The notes beneath the pieces were generated by a model that searched no databases, had not been told where the DNA came from, and saw only the letters and a program-made list of their open reading frames with translations. Below, piece by piece: positions 22,907-34,120 of a DNA stretch of 64,000 nt (positions are counted from its first letter, which is position 1; the number at the start of each line of letters is the position of its first letter). Both the position numbers and the translations under genes were made by a program. This stretch comes from Muscardinus avellanarius (taxonomy: Eukaryota > Chordata > Mammalia > Rodentia > Gliridae). Where the stretch lies: assembly GCA_963383645.1 (NCBI GenBank), contig OY726563.1:25886821-25950820 (forward strand), written 5' to 3'.

Positions 22907-24341
22907 TATATTAAAAGAAAGTCTCACCTATATAAAATCCCACATAGACACAAATGCAAAATCTATTAATCCTACTTTTAGGCAAAATGATGCTTCAGAA
23001 TCATGAAACATTTCAACTTTGGTTTTTTTGGTGTAGGCATATTTCTCATCTAGCTTTTAAATTATGTATAATAAATTTTATCCATGATTTATCTTGAACT
23101 ATGTATTAAACACATAGCCGAGATAAAGCATATGAGAGAATGGAACTGGAGAATTGACTACCTTGCTCACTTTGACAAGTAAGAATATAATTGGTTGCAG
23201 AAGATAGAGATATTTCAGGCAAAAGAAAACAGAAATAAAGGGCAGAGTTGAAACAACAAAAAAAGAGATGGAAAAAAGAGCAAAGGGGATTGACAAGTTT
23301 TGAGAGGATGAGATGGAAGACTGGGGAAGAGGCCAAGAATAAATCGCAATATGCAAATTGAGGCATAGAGTATGATCATATAGGATGGAGATGAAAACAT
23401 GTTGAAATTGGCTTCTGAAAATTGTTGAGAAATACACAATTTAGAAGTGATAAATAGTAGTTATATATCTTTTCCATTTAAAGGATAAAGTTGAATGCTT
23501 TGAAATGCATGAAAATTGGAAATGAATTTTTAAAATGATTCATAAGATCTCAACTTTCTGAAACTAAATTAATTTTCTTCAGAGTCTAAGCTCCATTCTA
23601 TAAAGTCACCAAGTCTTATAATAGGTCTTACAGATAGTACTTATGAATTTTCTGGAGAAGTTATGGTTTTTATGATTCTCTTTTTTCTATTAAGATGTGA
23701 AAGTGTACATTTCCATCTAATATAGGTATCGATAAATTATCTGGAAGATTTCAAAATAAAAAAGTAAGGATTTCCTTATATTGCCAATAATTACACACCT
23801 CATAATAACTGAGTAGGATTGTGCAGTACATTTAATTTAAAGTTACTTTTATAGACAATATACATCCCATCATTATTATGACATAATGATAATTTTAGCA
23901 AATACAATTTCATTCAGCTTTAGCAAAATTTCACAGTGAATATTCCAGGAGCCTTCTTGTATAATGTCAGTTGTCTAATCACAACATATATAACTGATTT
24001 TAATTTCTTGACTAAGTAGTTCTACTGGTCCAGAGTAATAGATTTCTCCCTTAAAATCTCATATTCTACTGTATGCTCACATCTACTTTTGTCTATGATG
24101 TTAATTTCAAATTGATATCTTAAATTTAGACCTTCAAAGGTAAGGAATTTATTCGGAATTCTATTTCCTTCCCTTGTTGTAGCCATTTTTTATTTAGAAA
24201 ATCATAATCCAAATGATAGAGAAACAGAAAATTCTGGATAGGAAGAATCAATATCCACTCATCCTGACATGATTTAAAATTAAAAAGCAAGAATAAGGAA
24301 TTCTGAGTCAACTAATATACATGGCCACTTTATTTATTTTA
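22907..24341. other. Intronic sequence, no recognised feature
   Basis: About 1.4 kb of AT-rich intron. 23099-23439 has overlapping open frames of 74-112 codons on the minus strand, rich in F, S and L. They arise from a purine-rich plus strand and show no domain or splice context. Confidence 0.4.
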
Positions 24342-24436
24342 GGTGGTACTGGAGATTGAACCCAGAAACATTCTACCTCTGTGATATACCATTAACTCAT
24401 TTTTATTTTCTTTTTATTCTTTAAATAGGGTCTCAC
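24342..24436 (-). mobile_element. B1-dID SINE, ID half and linker (split by L1)
   Basis: 'ggtggtactggagattgaacc', 'cattctacctctgtgatatacc' and 'tagggtctcac' are the complement of the 3' part of a dimeric SINE. The element resumes at 25493 after an L1 insertion. 'aaatagggtctcac' at 24423-24436 is one copy of the L1 target-site duplication. Confidence 0.88.
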
Positions 24437-25492
24437 CACTCTGATTGGGGTTAGATGGAATCTCAGAATAGTTTTGATTTGCATCTCCCTGATGGCTAAT
24501 GATGTTGAGCATCTTTTCATGTATTTATTGGCCATTAGGCTCTTCTTTTGTGAAGCATCTATTCAGTTCAGTTGCCTATTTCTTGACTGGGTTATTTGTT
24601 TTGCAGGTGTAGAGTCTTCTGAGCTCTTTGAATATTCTGGATATTAGCCCTCTATCAAAGTGGTGGCTGGTAAAGATCTCCCATTCTCTAGGCTTTCTCT
24701 TTAGGTTCTTGATGGTTTCCTTTGATGAGAAGAAACTTTTAGTTTGATGCCATCCCACTTGTTAATAAATTAAATAACAACAAATGTTGGTGAGGACGTA
24801 GGGAAAGAGGAACTCTTTTATACTCTTGGTGGGAATGCAAACTAGTTCAGCCGCTATGGAGAACAGTGTGGAGATTCCTTAAAAAACTGGGAATAGAGCC
24901 ACCATATGATTCGGCTATACTACTCCTGAGTATTTGTCCAAAGATGTTGAAATCAGAGAACTACAGTACCATATGCATTCCCATGTTCATAGCAGCACAA
25001 TTCATAATAGCCAAAATATGGAACCAACATAGGTCTCTATCAACAAATGAATGGATTGCAAAATTATTGGAAATACACACAATGGAATTCTTCTCAGCTA
25101 TAATGAAGAAGAAAATCATGCCATTCACAAGAAGATGGAAAGATCTGGAGAACATTATGTTAAGTGAGATCAGCCAGGCATAGAAAGAGAAGGGACATAT
25201 GTTTTCTCTAATATGCCCCAAATAGGGAGTATTAGTGATACCAGAGGGACTCCAGATAATGGAGGGGAAACCTCAGCAAAGCTAGAATGGGAGGGTAGGA
25301 GGAGAAGAAGGCTGAGGTTGATTAATGTAGGAGCTACATTCAAATATGTGCATACGTATGAATGTAGCATGGTCAACCTGGACGTTCATTATTGGGTGGG
25401 GGGAGGGAATGGGGGAGGAGAGAGGGCACCAAGCACAGTCTGAATGTATGTCATTTTTAATATGTTCCGGATAAAAAAAATTAAAAATAAAT
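24437..25492 (+). mobile_element. L1 with 5' inversion (twin priming), inserted in a SINE
   Basis: 24437 to about 24771 is ORF2 in reverse orientation. From about 24772 the element runs forward through the ORF2 C-terminus (24866-25183 is open for 105 codons: MWRFLKKLGIEPPYDSAILL, then MEFFSAIM) and a 3' UTR of the same type as the L1 at 1120-1740. Flanks 24423-24436 and 25493-25506 match at 13 of 14 bases. The forward block begins slightly downstream of where the inverted block ends in L1 order, so about 30-40 nt of ORF2 is missing at the junction. Confidence 0.92.
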
Positions 25493-25613
25493 AAATAGGA
25501 TCTCACTAAGTTGTTGATGCCTAACTATGTTGCTGAGCATTGCCTCAAACTTGTGATCCTTCTGTTTCAGCCTCCCAAGTACTGGGATTACAGGCCTGTG
25601 CCACCATACCCAA
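25493..25613 (-). mobile_element. B1-dID SINE, B1 half (continuation of 24342)
   Basis: 'aaataggatctcactaagttg' repeats the target site and then continues collinearly into the B1 half ('cagcctcccaagtactggg', 'gtgccaccatacccaac'). Together with 24342-24436 it forms one complete SINE that pre-dates the L1. Confidence 0.88.
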
Positions 25614-28034
25614 CTTCCATGGTTACTTTATGAGGATTTGGATATAGAAGACAACTCACCTAATTTGGGTGTTCCCAGAAGCTGACTCAAAAGCAAGATT
25701 TTGAATTCAAGTAGTTTTAGTATATGATTGCATGGTACACTAAAAATGTAAGAAGAACTGACAGAGAAAAGAGTCAGTAACAGCTATGTTATCAAGCTAT
25801 TCATCTCTGTATATAACTGAATCTTAATACTGCTTGGGAACTCTGGGAGAGGATGTAGAATGCAAATGTTGGAGTTATCAGACCTGAAGGGCAAGGGGGT
25901 TGGGGCATTTATGTACTAACTACAGGTTTAAAGGTATTTTCCCTGGATCAAATACAAGTAGAGAAGGCCCTAGGCAAAAAGTGGCAAGTACTCGTAGGTG
26001 GAAATTAAGTACCATATATAAGAATGGTAAGTAATGAGCAAATATAGGAAGAGAAAAGACAATATCCGCTATAATACTTAATCCATATTTTGGTTAGGAG
26101 ATTTCAGTAACCTACCTACAAATGTAGCATTGTGTTGCAATCACTATTCATTTCCATTAATTGACTAAAAAATCAGGTCTAATTAATATTAGTCAGCTAT
26201 CTTTTCTTAATTTTATCATCTATCATCTATCTATTCTTATTTTCCATTGGGGGAGCTTTCCACCTACATATCTTCATTTTGTTTCAGCTGTACTTTTACT
26301 TTTTATCTAGAACAGTGGGGTCTAATCTAGTTCCAGAATAAGCATGGGACTTAATTCAGACCGATGAGTTTTAGAGAGTGCTTTTCTAGATGTTTTAGGA
26401 AATAAGAGTGTCTAAAGAGATAGTCTTCAAAAGTAAGTTTACAGATGTGGGTTCTGAAATTGTTTTGGGCAACTTTTTCCATCATGAGGAGAGATACAAT
26501 CTGTAAAATGAAGTAAAACCAAAATATTTATTTTTTTTGTTATTTAAGTCAGTTTGAGATGTGCTTTCTTTCACTTACAGTATAAAAAGAACTAATATAC
26601 TTATGAAATCAACTAAGTATTATGGGAGTATTTGTTAGTACTATGTATTACAAAAGGTAAAATTTTATGCTATTTTAAAAATTAATTTAATCATCATATT
26701 TTTATATCAAACAACCTATTGGATAGTATAACTGTAAGTCATAATTCTCTTTCATTTCATAGTGCCTATAATCCATATTTTGTAATTCCATAATATGAAA
26801 TAATAAGATATAGTAACAGTTTAATTATAATGCTTTAGAAGAAAGAGGTTTTTCAATTTTCACTTTTGAATTAGAGCTTTCCAAAAACCAAAGTGTTTAC
26901 TATTTTGAGAGGATGCTGGTGAAATAAAAGGTTAACCTAATAGTAACTGCTGTGCCTACATTGGCAAAAGGAAGAAAATCACACAGATGGCGGCATTTGC
27001 CTAGAGGTTTGTTGCCAGAGGTGTCCTCTCAAAGGCATGTAAACTAGAATGGAATTTCTTTTTTTCATAAAGATATGGATGAGGATTTGTTGGAAAAATT
27101 ATTTTCCTACCCATACTATCAAACCACCACCACAACCATTACAAAAATAATGTACTAAGAAGTGAATATTTATTGGTCCTTTAGTATGTGCCAGATCTTC
27201 CTTTGCCAGACAAGCAAGAAATTCAGCTTTGTTCCAGTCTGTTAGTTGGAAGTCTTATATTATCTTATTTCTAACCATATAGAGTAATTAGAATAATGCC
27301 TGATACACAATAAGCTATCAAAAAATGTTATCCATCATCACTTAACATTACCAAGGAAATCTTCAAATTTTTCAGGGAGCAGGGAACAAACAAGACAGGA
27401 CTGAGTTAAATTTCTTCTTGGACTGTCTAGTGCAGGCTTGGTATGAATGTATAAAAATAAAGAAATGGTACAATCTAAGTGTCTGACATACATGAAATAG
27501 GAAGTAATGAATATTATAAGAGAAATACTGATGGAGACTTTAGTGTACAGGATGGATATTGTTTGGAGGTGACATGGCAGGATTCACAGGAACATAAAGG
27601 AGCGATCATATTTGGTGGTCTGTGGTGTAAAAGAAGAGGGCAGAAGGTAGAAATTCTAGGAAGGAAAGCATAGGCTAGGAAGAGCACAGAACAGATGGGA
27701 TAAACATTGGGTGGGCTCATTGGGATGGTAGCCTGAGGGATAATGACTAGTGGGAAAAAAGATCACTAGAAATGAATTAAAGAGAGTCTAGAAAGCCTGG
27801 GATAAAAGAAAAATTTACCAGGGAGTTGTTGCCTTGTTTGAATCCCCAGCATCCCCAAAATAATATCAACTTGCTTGCCTGGGACTTTGTGACTAGTCAA
27901 GGGTCTTGTCAGAATCAATCAAGCATTGTAGAATAGCGTGTTGGTGTTTTCATGACAGAGCTAACATTCATAGAAATGACTCATTTAAAGAGCTTGAGGG
28001 GAAGACTGGATAAAGCAGAAGTTATATTGCTTTA
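25614..28034. other. Intronic sequence, mostly unrecognised
   Basis: A 2.4-kb stretch without a recent SINE or L1. 25670-26010 ('cagaagctgactcaaaagc', 'actctgggagaggatgtag', 'aagggggttggggcatttatg') looks like an old dispersed mammalian repeat whose family I cannot name. 27240-27340 may be a decayed MIR. The rest is AT-rich. Open frames at 27479-27673 and 27514-27720 overlap on opposite strands and lack any domain. Confidence 0.4.
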
Positions 28035-28049
28035 AAGTTTTGATGCTAA

Positions 28050-28323
28050 CGCCGGGCGTGGTGGCGCACGCTTGTAATCCCCGTTGGGAGGCGGAGACAG
28101 GAGGATCAAGCAGGTTCAAACCCAGCCACACGGGCTGGTTTAGGAGACCCTGTTTCCAAATAAAAATGTAAAAATAGGTCTGGGAGTGTAGCCCGGAAGT
28201 AGAAGGGCTTCCAGGAACCCCAGTACCACCAAAAAAAAAAAAAAATAGGTCTGGGAGTGTAGCCTGGAGGTAGAAGGGCTTCCAGAAACCCCAGTACCAC
28301 CACCACCACCAAAAAAAAAAAAA
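28050..28323 (+). mobile_element. Young-subfamily SINE with tandemly duplicated ID half
   Basis: B1 half 28050-28165, ID unit 1 28172-28230, poly(A) of about 15, ID unit 2 28247-28303 beginning with the same 'ataggtctgggagtgtagcc', then (CCA)n and a second poly(A). Both ID units carry the derived 'gggcttccagRaacccc' form. Imperfect flanking duplications ('aagttttgatgctaa' at 28035 and 'aagtttggtgctaa' near 28325) bound the whole, so the trimer may have inserted as one unit or arisen by duplication afterwards. Confidence 0.9.
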
Positions 28324-28484
28324 AAAGTTTGGTGCTAAATACAGATGAAATGTATAACATTTATTTTCAATAAAAAATAAATAAAGATAAATCTAAATCG
28401 GAAAAAAATAAAGTTTTGGTGCTTTCTGGGAAACTATTTGAATTTACCTAGCACTCTGTTGGAAGAATATTAAAGAATATTAAC

Positions 28485-28665
28485 AATAGCTAATACTTAT
28501 TGGTGTTTTACCATGTGCTGAGCACAGTTTGAAGCTTCTTACATATGTTTTATCTCCCATAGTCCATTTTTATAGCGCCATTTTGTTCCCTATTTCTAGA
28601 AGAGAAAACCAAGGAACAGAAAGACCACAGAACTGCTAAGAAATGTACAGCCTCCAATTAAGCAT
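28485..28665 (+). mobile_element. MIR (tRNA-derived old SINE)
   Basis: This is a clear MIR arrangement: 'aacaatagctaatacttattgg', 'accatgtgctgagcacagtttgaagc' (28510-28535), 'cttacatatgttttatctccc', then 'agaaaaccaaggaacagaaag'. It covers most of the element in sense orientation. Confidence 0.75.
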
Positions 28666-28669
28666 GTCT

Positions 28670-29130
28670 CTTATACTTAATGTCTTTGTGCAGACCCTCT
28701 TCTCTCAGTTTGGAGCTTGGACATATGCCTGGCTTTGGCCAATGGAAGATTAGCAAGTGTGATGCCTTTCTAAACTTGATAAGTGCTTAAACACTGGTGT
28801 TTGTTCTTCTTCAAGGAACCCAACCATCAAGCTCTGAAGAAGCCAAAGGAGCCACACGGAGAAGACCAAATGGAAATGAGTTGAATCTCAGAGACAATAG
28901 CCTCAGCTGAGTTCTTAGTGGGCAGCCAGAACCAACTACCAGTCATGTGAATGCAGCAATTTTGGATGTTCCAACCTTCCCAGTACCTTGGCTCATAGCA
29001 GGTGAAACAGAAATATCATGGTCAACTGTCAAATCATTTGTAAGAATAAAACTTTGCTATGTTAAGCCACTAATTTTTAGACTGGTTTTTTAGATAGCAC
29101 ATATAACTGGAACATGGTGAAAGCAAAATT
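28670..29130 (+). mobile_element. MLT1-like ERVL-MaLR solo LTR
   Basis: The blocks match an MLT1-type LTR in order: 'tggctttggccaatggaag', 'agcaagtgtgatgc', 'aagtgcttaaacactgg', 'gtgaatgcagcaattttgg', and the 3' part 'aataaaactttgctatgttaagccac' (29046-29071). No internal region is attached, so it is a solo LTR or an LTR fragment. The AATAAA inside it is the expected LTR polyadenylation signal. Confidence 0.7.
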
Positions 29131-30567
29131 GGAACCAGGCAGAACTGTAACACAGAAAATGATAAAGAAATAAAAAGCTAACTCTAAAACTCTTGCAGAA
29201 TTTCACTTTTTTTTGTCTCTGAAATACATTTTCTATGTTAGACTATGTGATATACTATGAAGCCCTCTTACCTTACATGGTCTTTCCTCTTTTCTACTTT
29301 TATGTAAATACACACAGAATCTTTTTTTGTGGCATTATCTTTGCTCTCAGGAACAAAGAACGACCTTATTACATTTACCAATATCATTACTACCTCTTTC
29401 ACATTTTAATCAGCAATAAATTGTAGGGAAACAATTATGTAAATTGTTAGTGGAGGTAGCGGCTTGTCTCTTTCAGGATTAATATAATGCCTTTGGGTCC
29501 TGGTAAACAATAAGTCAATGACAATATCAGTATTCAGGCCAGAGGTAGAATTAGAAAAAATATCAACTTCTTGTGCATCTATGGAAAGGCTGCCATTAAT
29601 CCTCAAATAAATGGGTAAGGGCTTTTAGACACAATTATCTAGTAGAACTAGGCAACTCCAGTGAGTTTTTTCTTCAAATCAAATCACATAATACAGTAGG
29701 TGCTTCTCTAATTATTATATGAAAGAGCCATTTCCTCTTCCTCTAGTCTTGTCCGGCTCCCTGTTTTATGTTCTGATATTTTTCTTTTTGTTTCACCTAG
29801 AAAAATTTAGACTAAACAATTGTTACTTAGATATTAAGTGGATGTAGAGAATAACCTTTACTTTTCTTGTTATGATTGTTTTTAAAAAACTCTATGAAAT
29901 CACTCATTCTAGCTCTCATTTGAAATCTCAGGCTAGAGTGGTGGGTGTGGGGAAAGAAGTGGGAAAATAGCAGATCCATAATTGAGGTCTTGCAGAGATG
30001 GACCAGTCATGACCAATCTTTTGTGAAGATACTTGTACAAAAATTTATCACCAACTAGGGGTAACCACTAAGAAATGGACTTTTATGATCATTATTAGAA
30101 CATCCAATAATAGTGAGCATCTTTTGACTACTTATTGTGTCAGCAATTGCCAAAAGCAGTAAAATTAAGCATATCTTGACATCATCCCTTCTCCTTCTCT
30201 TCAGTCTCCCACCGGCTAGTCTTTCTAAAAGTTTGTTTGGAAAGAAGCCTGAGGAACAAAGTGGGCCATGCTTAGCCTCTTATAATATGTAAGAATGGAA
30301 GAAAATGGAGAAGATCTGAGAGAACAGGGCATATGTGAAAGGTCTACTTGTTTTATAATTCCCCCTAAGCTCTAGGTTTCAAAGGTATAAATGTATAAAT
30401 AAGTTGAATATGTTCATGTGCTATGTCAAAACCGTGTATGTATCATTTGAGGTGGGATGGATGTGCTTCATAAATAGCAAGAAACAAAAATTTACAGAAG
30501 GCCTTTCCAATATGTCAGAATATACACTTTGCAAGTTCCAGTGAATGGGAAAGGTGGGTCAACTCTT
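29131..30567. other. Intronic sequence, no recognised feature
   Basis: AT-rich DNA without a confident repeat. Open frames at 29235-29426 and 29406-29606 are short and unsupported. Confidence 0.4.
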
Positions 30568-30693
30568 ATGCAAACTCTTTTAAAAAAATTTTATTGGTTC
30601 ATTGTAGTCATACATCTTAATGGGTTATAAGATGGTAAAGGAATACATGTACACATTGCTTATTTAGTCCTTCCCCAATTTCCATGCAAACCT
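30568..30693 (-). mobile_element. Very short L1 3' UTR insertion
   Basis: Only the last 100 bp of an L1 is present, with a T-rich start and then 'attggttcattgtagtcatacatc' and 'atgggttataagatggta' (30594-30640). 'atgcaaac' occurs on both sides (30568 and 30684), a plausible short target-site duplication. It is severely 5'-truncated. Confidence 0.75.
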
Positions 30694-31009
30694 TTGATAA
30701 TAACTGTTTATATTCTTACTACTTAAAATGTGGACCAAGACATGGGGCATCAACATTTGGAAATTCACTGGGAATGCAAAATCCCAAACACTACACCAGA
30801 CCCACTGCATTAGACGTCCAATTTTAACAAGATCTGGAGTTGATTGCTGTGTTCAATAAAAGACTGCTTTTACCCACAGGGCCTTGCTCTCTTATTTTTG
30901 GTATTAGAACTCTATGGTAATTACTTTGTCATAGTAACCACAATTAAACTTCTCATAATAAGCCATTATTTTATATATTGTGCCTTTAGTTTCTCATATG
31001 ACCTTAAGA

Positions 31010-31140
31010 GGTGAACAAACAAGTCTCATAATAAATCATAATTGTGCAAAGAGAGGAAACAGAGGCACAAAGACATTTAAATAAATAACCCATAGTTATG
31101 AGTTAGTGAGTGCTGAATGTGAATCTGGACTGAGTTTTTG
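31010..31140 (+). mobile_element. MIR remnant
   Basis: 'gaggaaacagaggcacaaagac' followed by 'gttagtgagtgctgaatgtgaatctgg' (31107-31133) matches the 3' half of MIR. Confidence 0.55.
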
Positions 31141-31394
31141 ACTATAAGTTTTATGAATTTTCTAGTACTGAAATGAGGTGTGGAAGATGAGAACATGGTG
31201 GAGTTGTGGCAGTCATTACACAAGCCAGTCAAATATTTGAGGCTACATTTGAAGTAAATAAGAAGTTGGATAGGAGTACTATTTAAAAAAATGGATCCTC
31301 CATACAAACCAGAAGTGACTAGTTTTAATGCATTTCACTTTCAGTATAAATGATCAAAAATGGGAATGTGAATATCTTCTTTAATTATTTTAGT

Positions 31395-31556
31395 ACTTAA
31401 AATAGATTTATCACTGTGTTGAGTATGGGAAAGTATGGAGGGAGAGGGAGTGGGATGGGAACTGGGGGAGGGCTCAAAAGTGCTGTGTGCATGTATGCCT
31501 CTATTGCCCTGAAATTCATCAAGATGTATGATTACAATGAAACAATAAAAATAGAT
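31395..31556 (+). mobile_element. L1 3' UTR fragment
   Basis: 'ggagggagagggagtggg', 'tgtgcatgtatgcctctattg' and 'aatgaaacaataaaa' follow the L1 3' end seen at 8690-8865. A chance 64-codon frame across it is not a gene. Confidence 0.7.
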
Positions 31557-34011
31557 TTGTCCACTCTTAAACCATATACAATCTTAACCATAACATTTAT
31601 TTTCTATTAATTAGCCTGTTTTGTGGGTGCCCTTTATTTTCTATAGCACCAGAAAATGAAGTTTTCTTTCTCTCTTCACCAACATCTTAAGGATCCTAGC
31701 AGAGAGATGCATATCACAGATACAAATAAAGCAAGAAAGCAACTTCAAGGAGATAACTACATTGGCCAAGGATTTGTAACAAAAGTAATAGCAGTAGCAA
31801 AAAACAAATCTTCATTATAATTGTTTAAATGGTAATTGAGGTATAGAATTTTCATCCTTTTATAAAAATATAAAGAAGTCCAATAATTAGTGTCTTATTA
31901 AAAACTGTTGATGTCACTCACATTGCAAACAGAATGTATCACTTTTATATGAAATTTATTTTTAGGCTGTGTTTAAGATGCAACCATTAGTTACAGGTAG
32001 CTTACAGATTGCAACTATCTGGACAAATGGAGTTTCCTGAAGTGCCCTTGTGGTGACTTTGGTTTCTTGCCCATTTTCTGGTCCATTTCTTTTCTTCTAC
32101 ACTTGGCCAACCATGCCAAAGATAGACTATACTTTTCCCAGTGATGGCTGAAAATGTTCACATAACTGTACCATTCAGCTCAAATACTTAAACTTTTCCA
32201 GAAAAACATATTGACTTCTTCTGAAATGTTCTTTTCGATATCTTACAATTAGTTCTGATATTTGCAAGCAAATTAAAAGACAGCAAAACAAAATTTAGCC
32301 ATCAGGCCCTTATCAGCCCCTTTATAATCCACACAGTGGCCCTGCCCTGAACTCTAAGGTGAATAAATGAGGGGAATGCTGATTTTGGCATTGAGCTTAC
32401 TCTTGGATAATCTAGCTCATCCTTCTCTGCTGACATGAGACAGAAATAACATCAAAGGGTGATAAACTCTTTCTTGCAAACCTGGGGTTCCACAGTTTAT
32501 TGGCCTCAGGCCTAATCTATCAATCCATTTTCTACACAATAAAAGGTAAGAAATCCATTACAGATCTGTTATAAGCCCTGGCAGGTGGTCCACGACAAAA
32601 AACGAATACATCAACCAGCCTAGTATTCAGTGTCCCTTTTCTACAGTTTGAAGCACTAGGGGTCAGCTGACATGGATATGGTTAGCCAGGATTTAGTATT
32701 AAATTCTTTTAGGTTCATAAATAAACTCACACATCTTGATGTATGAGTATAAAGAATTGGCAGAAAAGTTCATTTTTGGAATGATTCTGACCTTTCATTA
32801 AAATAATCCTAAGATATTTTATTTTTACATTATATATTGTCTTTGCAGGTGATATAATAAATGAAACTGGATTAGAATTTATAATGTGATCTTAAATATG
32901 GCCTTTAATCTTCTTTTCTTATTCAATCTCAATTTATGGAGTTGATATATGAAAACTTCCACTTAATGCCATTTCAAGATTATTAAAATATTAGAAAGAA
33001 AGAAAACCTTCTTTAGTTTCAGAGTAGATACTACAAAATATAGTCAGCAAAGTTGCTGCAGAGATTAAAGGAAAAAATAATTTTGTATTATCAAATCCAT
33101 TTTTATTATATAATTTCTTCTTTCTAAAATTCACTGTCATGGGACAAACACCTTTGTGCTAATAAAAACTTTAAAAATGTTACATTGAAGGTCAAGAATA
33201 ATCAAATCTTTCACCTCCTTTTTCTTTTCATTATATTCTTCTTTGTTTAAATTCAATGCTAATGGAGAAGAGAGTTTGCTAAGAACAGTCACATGTTTTG
33301 TTATTAGAAATTAGCTTACCTTTTTAATAAAGTCTTGGCCACAGCATACTTAAAGAATAATTTTTCATGCTGACTACACATTGACAGTATACAAAGTGAA
33401 AAAGGGAGATTTTTCTATGGAAATAAAATGTAGCATAAGTCTCTGCCTTATGATTCATGCTAAATTTGTTTAATTTTTAAAATAACTTGTCTTGAAATGA
33501 GCAAATTATGTTGTCTTAGGTGAGTTTCCTAATAGGATATTATTATCTGTCATCAGTGTAACTTTATACAAATGGTTTCTCATCACTTTGCCAAAATGGG
33601 GGAAATCAAGGTCAAGAGGGGACGTAAATAAAGGGGAAACAGTAAGAAGTTTTAATTGTTCTTTGCCTTTCTGAATAAACCAAACACATTCAGGGTTAAA
33701 AGGTTATTTAAACTTTTCTCTCACTTAAAATGTAAAATGTAAAACTCTTGGTTTGAAAACAATATTGGAATTCTTGGACTTCTTAGACAAGTGAGGAGAA
33801 AAATCCATTATTTTCCAGCCCGTTATATCTGAAATTCAGGTTGATAGTAGATAATGAGAATAATGAAATCAGTGGAATGTAGAGGATTGGCTCAAAACCC
33901 TCTGTACCTTCCGTTAGGGTCATATCTTTTTGTCTCAGTTCCTCTAACTCTCAGTTCTTACATTCATAACAGTGGCACATAGTTCAGTTTTCTTTTCAAT
34001 AGTCATATTTT
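31557..34011. other. Repeat-poor intronic stretch of about 2.5 kb
   Basis: No young or clearly recognised repeat is seen across 2.5 kb. It is AT-rich, with a more GC-balanced segment at 32030-32660. It has no exon-like segment with acceptor, open frame and donor that I could support. Confidence 0.45.
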
Positions 34012-34120
34012 TTTCATGTGTGTGATTCCAGTAATTGAACCTAGGGGCATTCTACCTCTGAGTTCTATACCAGTCCCATTTTATTCTTTATTTTGAAACA
34101 GGGTCTCACTAAGTTGGTAG
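34012..34120 (-). mobile_element. B1-dID SINE fragment (ID half and linker only)
   Basis: 'gattccagtaattgaaccta', 'ggcattctacctctgag' and 'gaaacagggtctcactaag' are the complement of the 3' half. The B1 half is missing, so the copy is 5'-truncated. Confidence 0.75.

Noticed and set aside
23099..23439. Three overlapping minus-strand frames of 74-112 codons
   Set aside because: Overlapping frames in one purine-rich segment, with no domain, no splice context in DMD and no codon bias visible.
24866..25183. 105-codon frame as a gene
   Set aside because: Also an L1 ORF2 C-terminus, within a 5'-inverted insertion.
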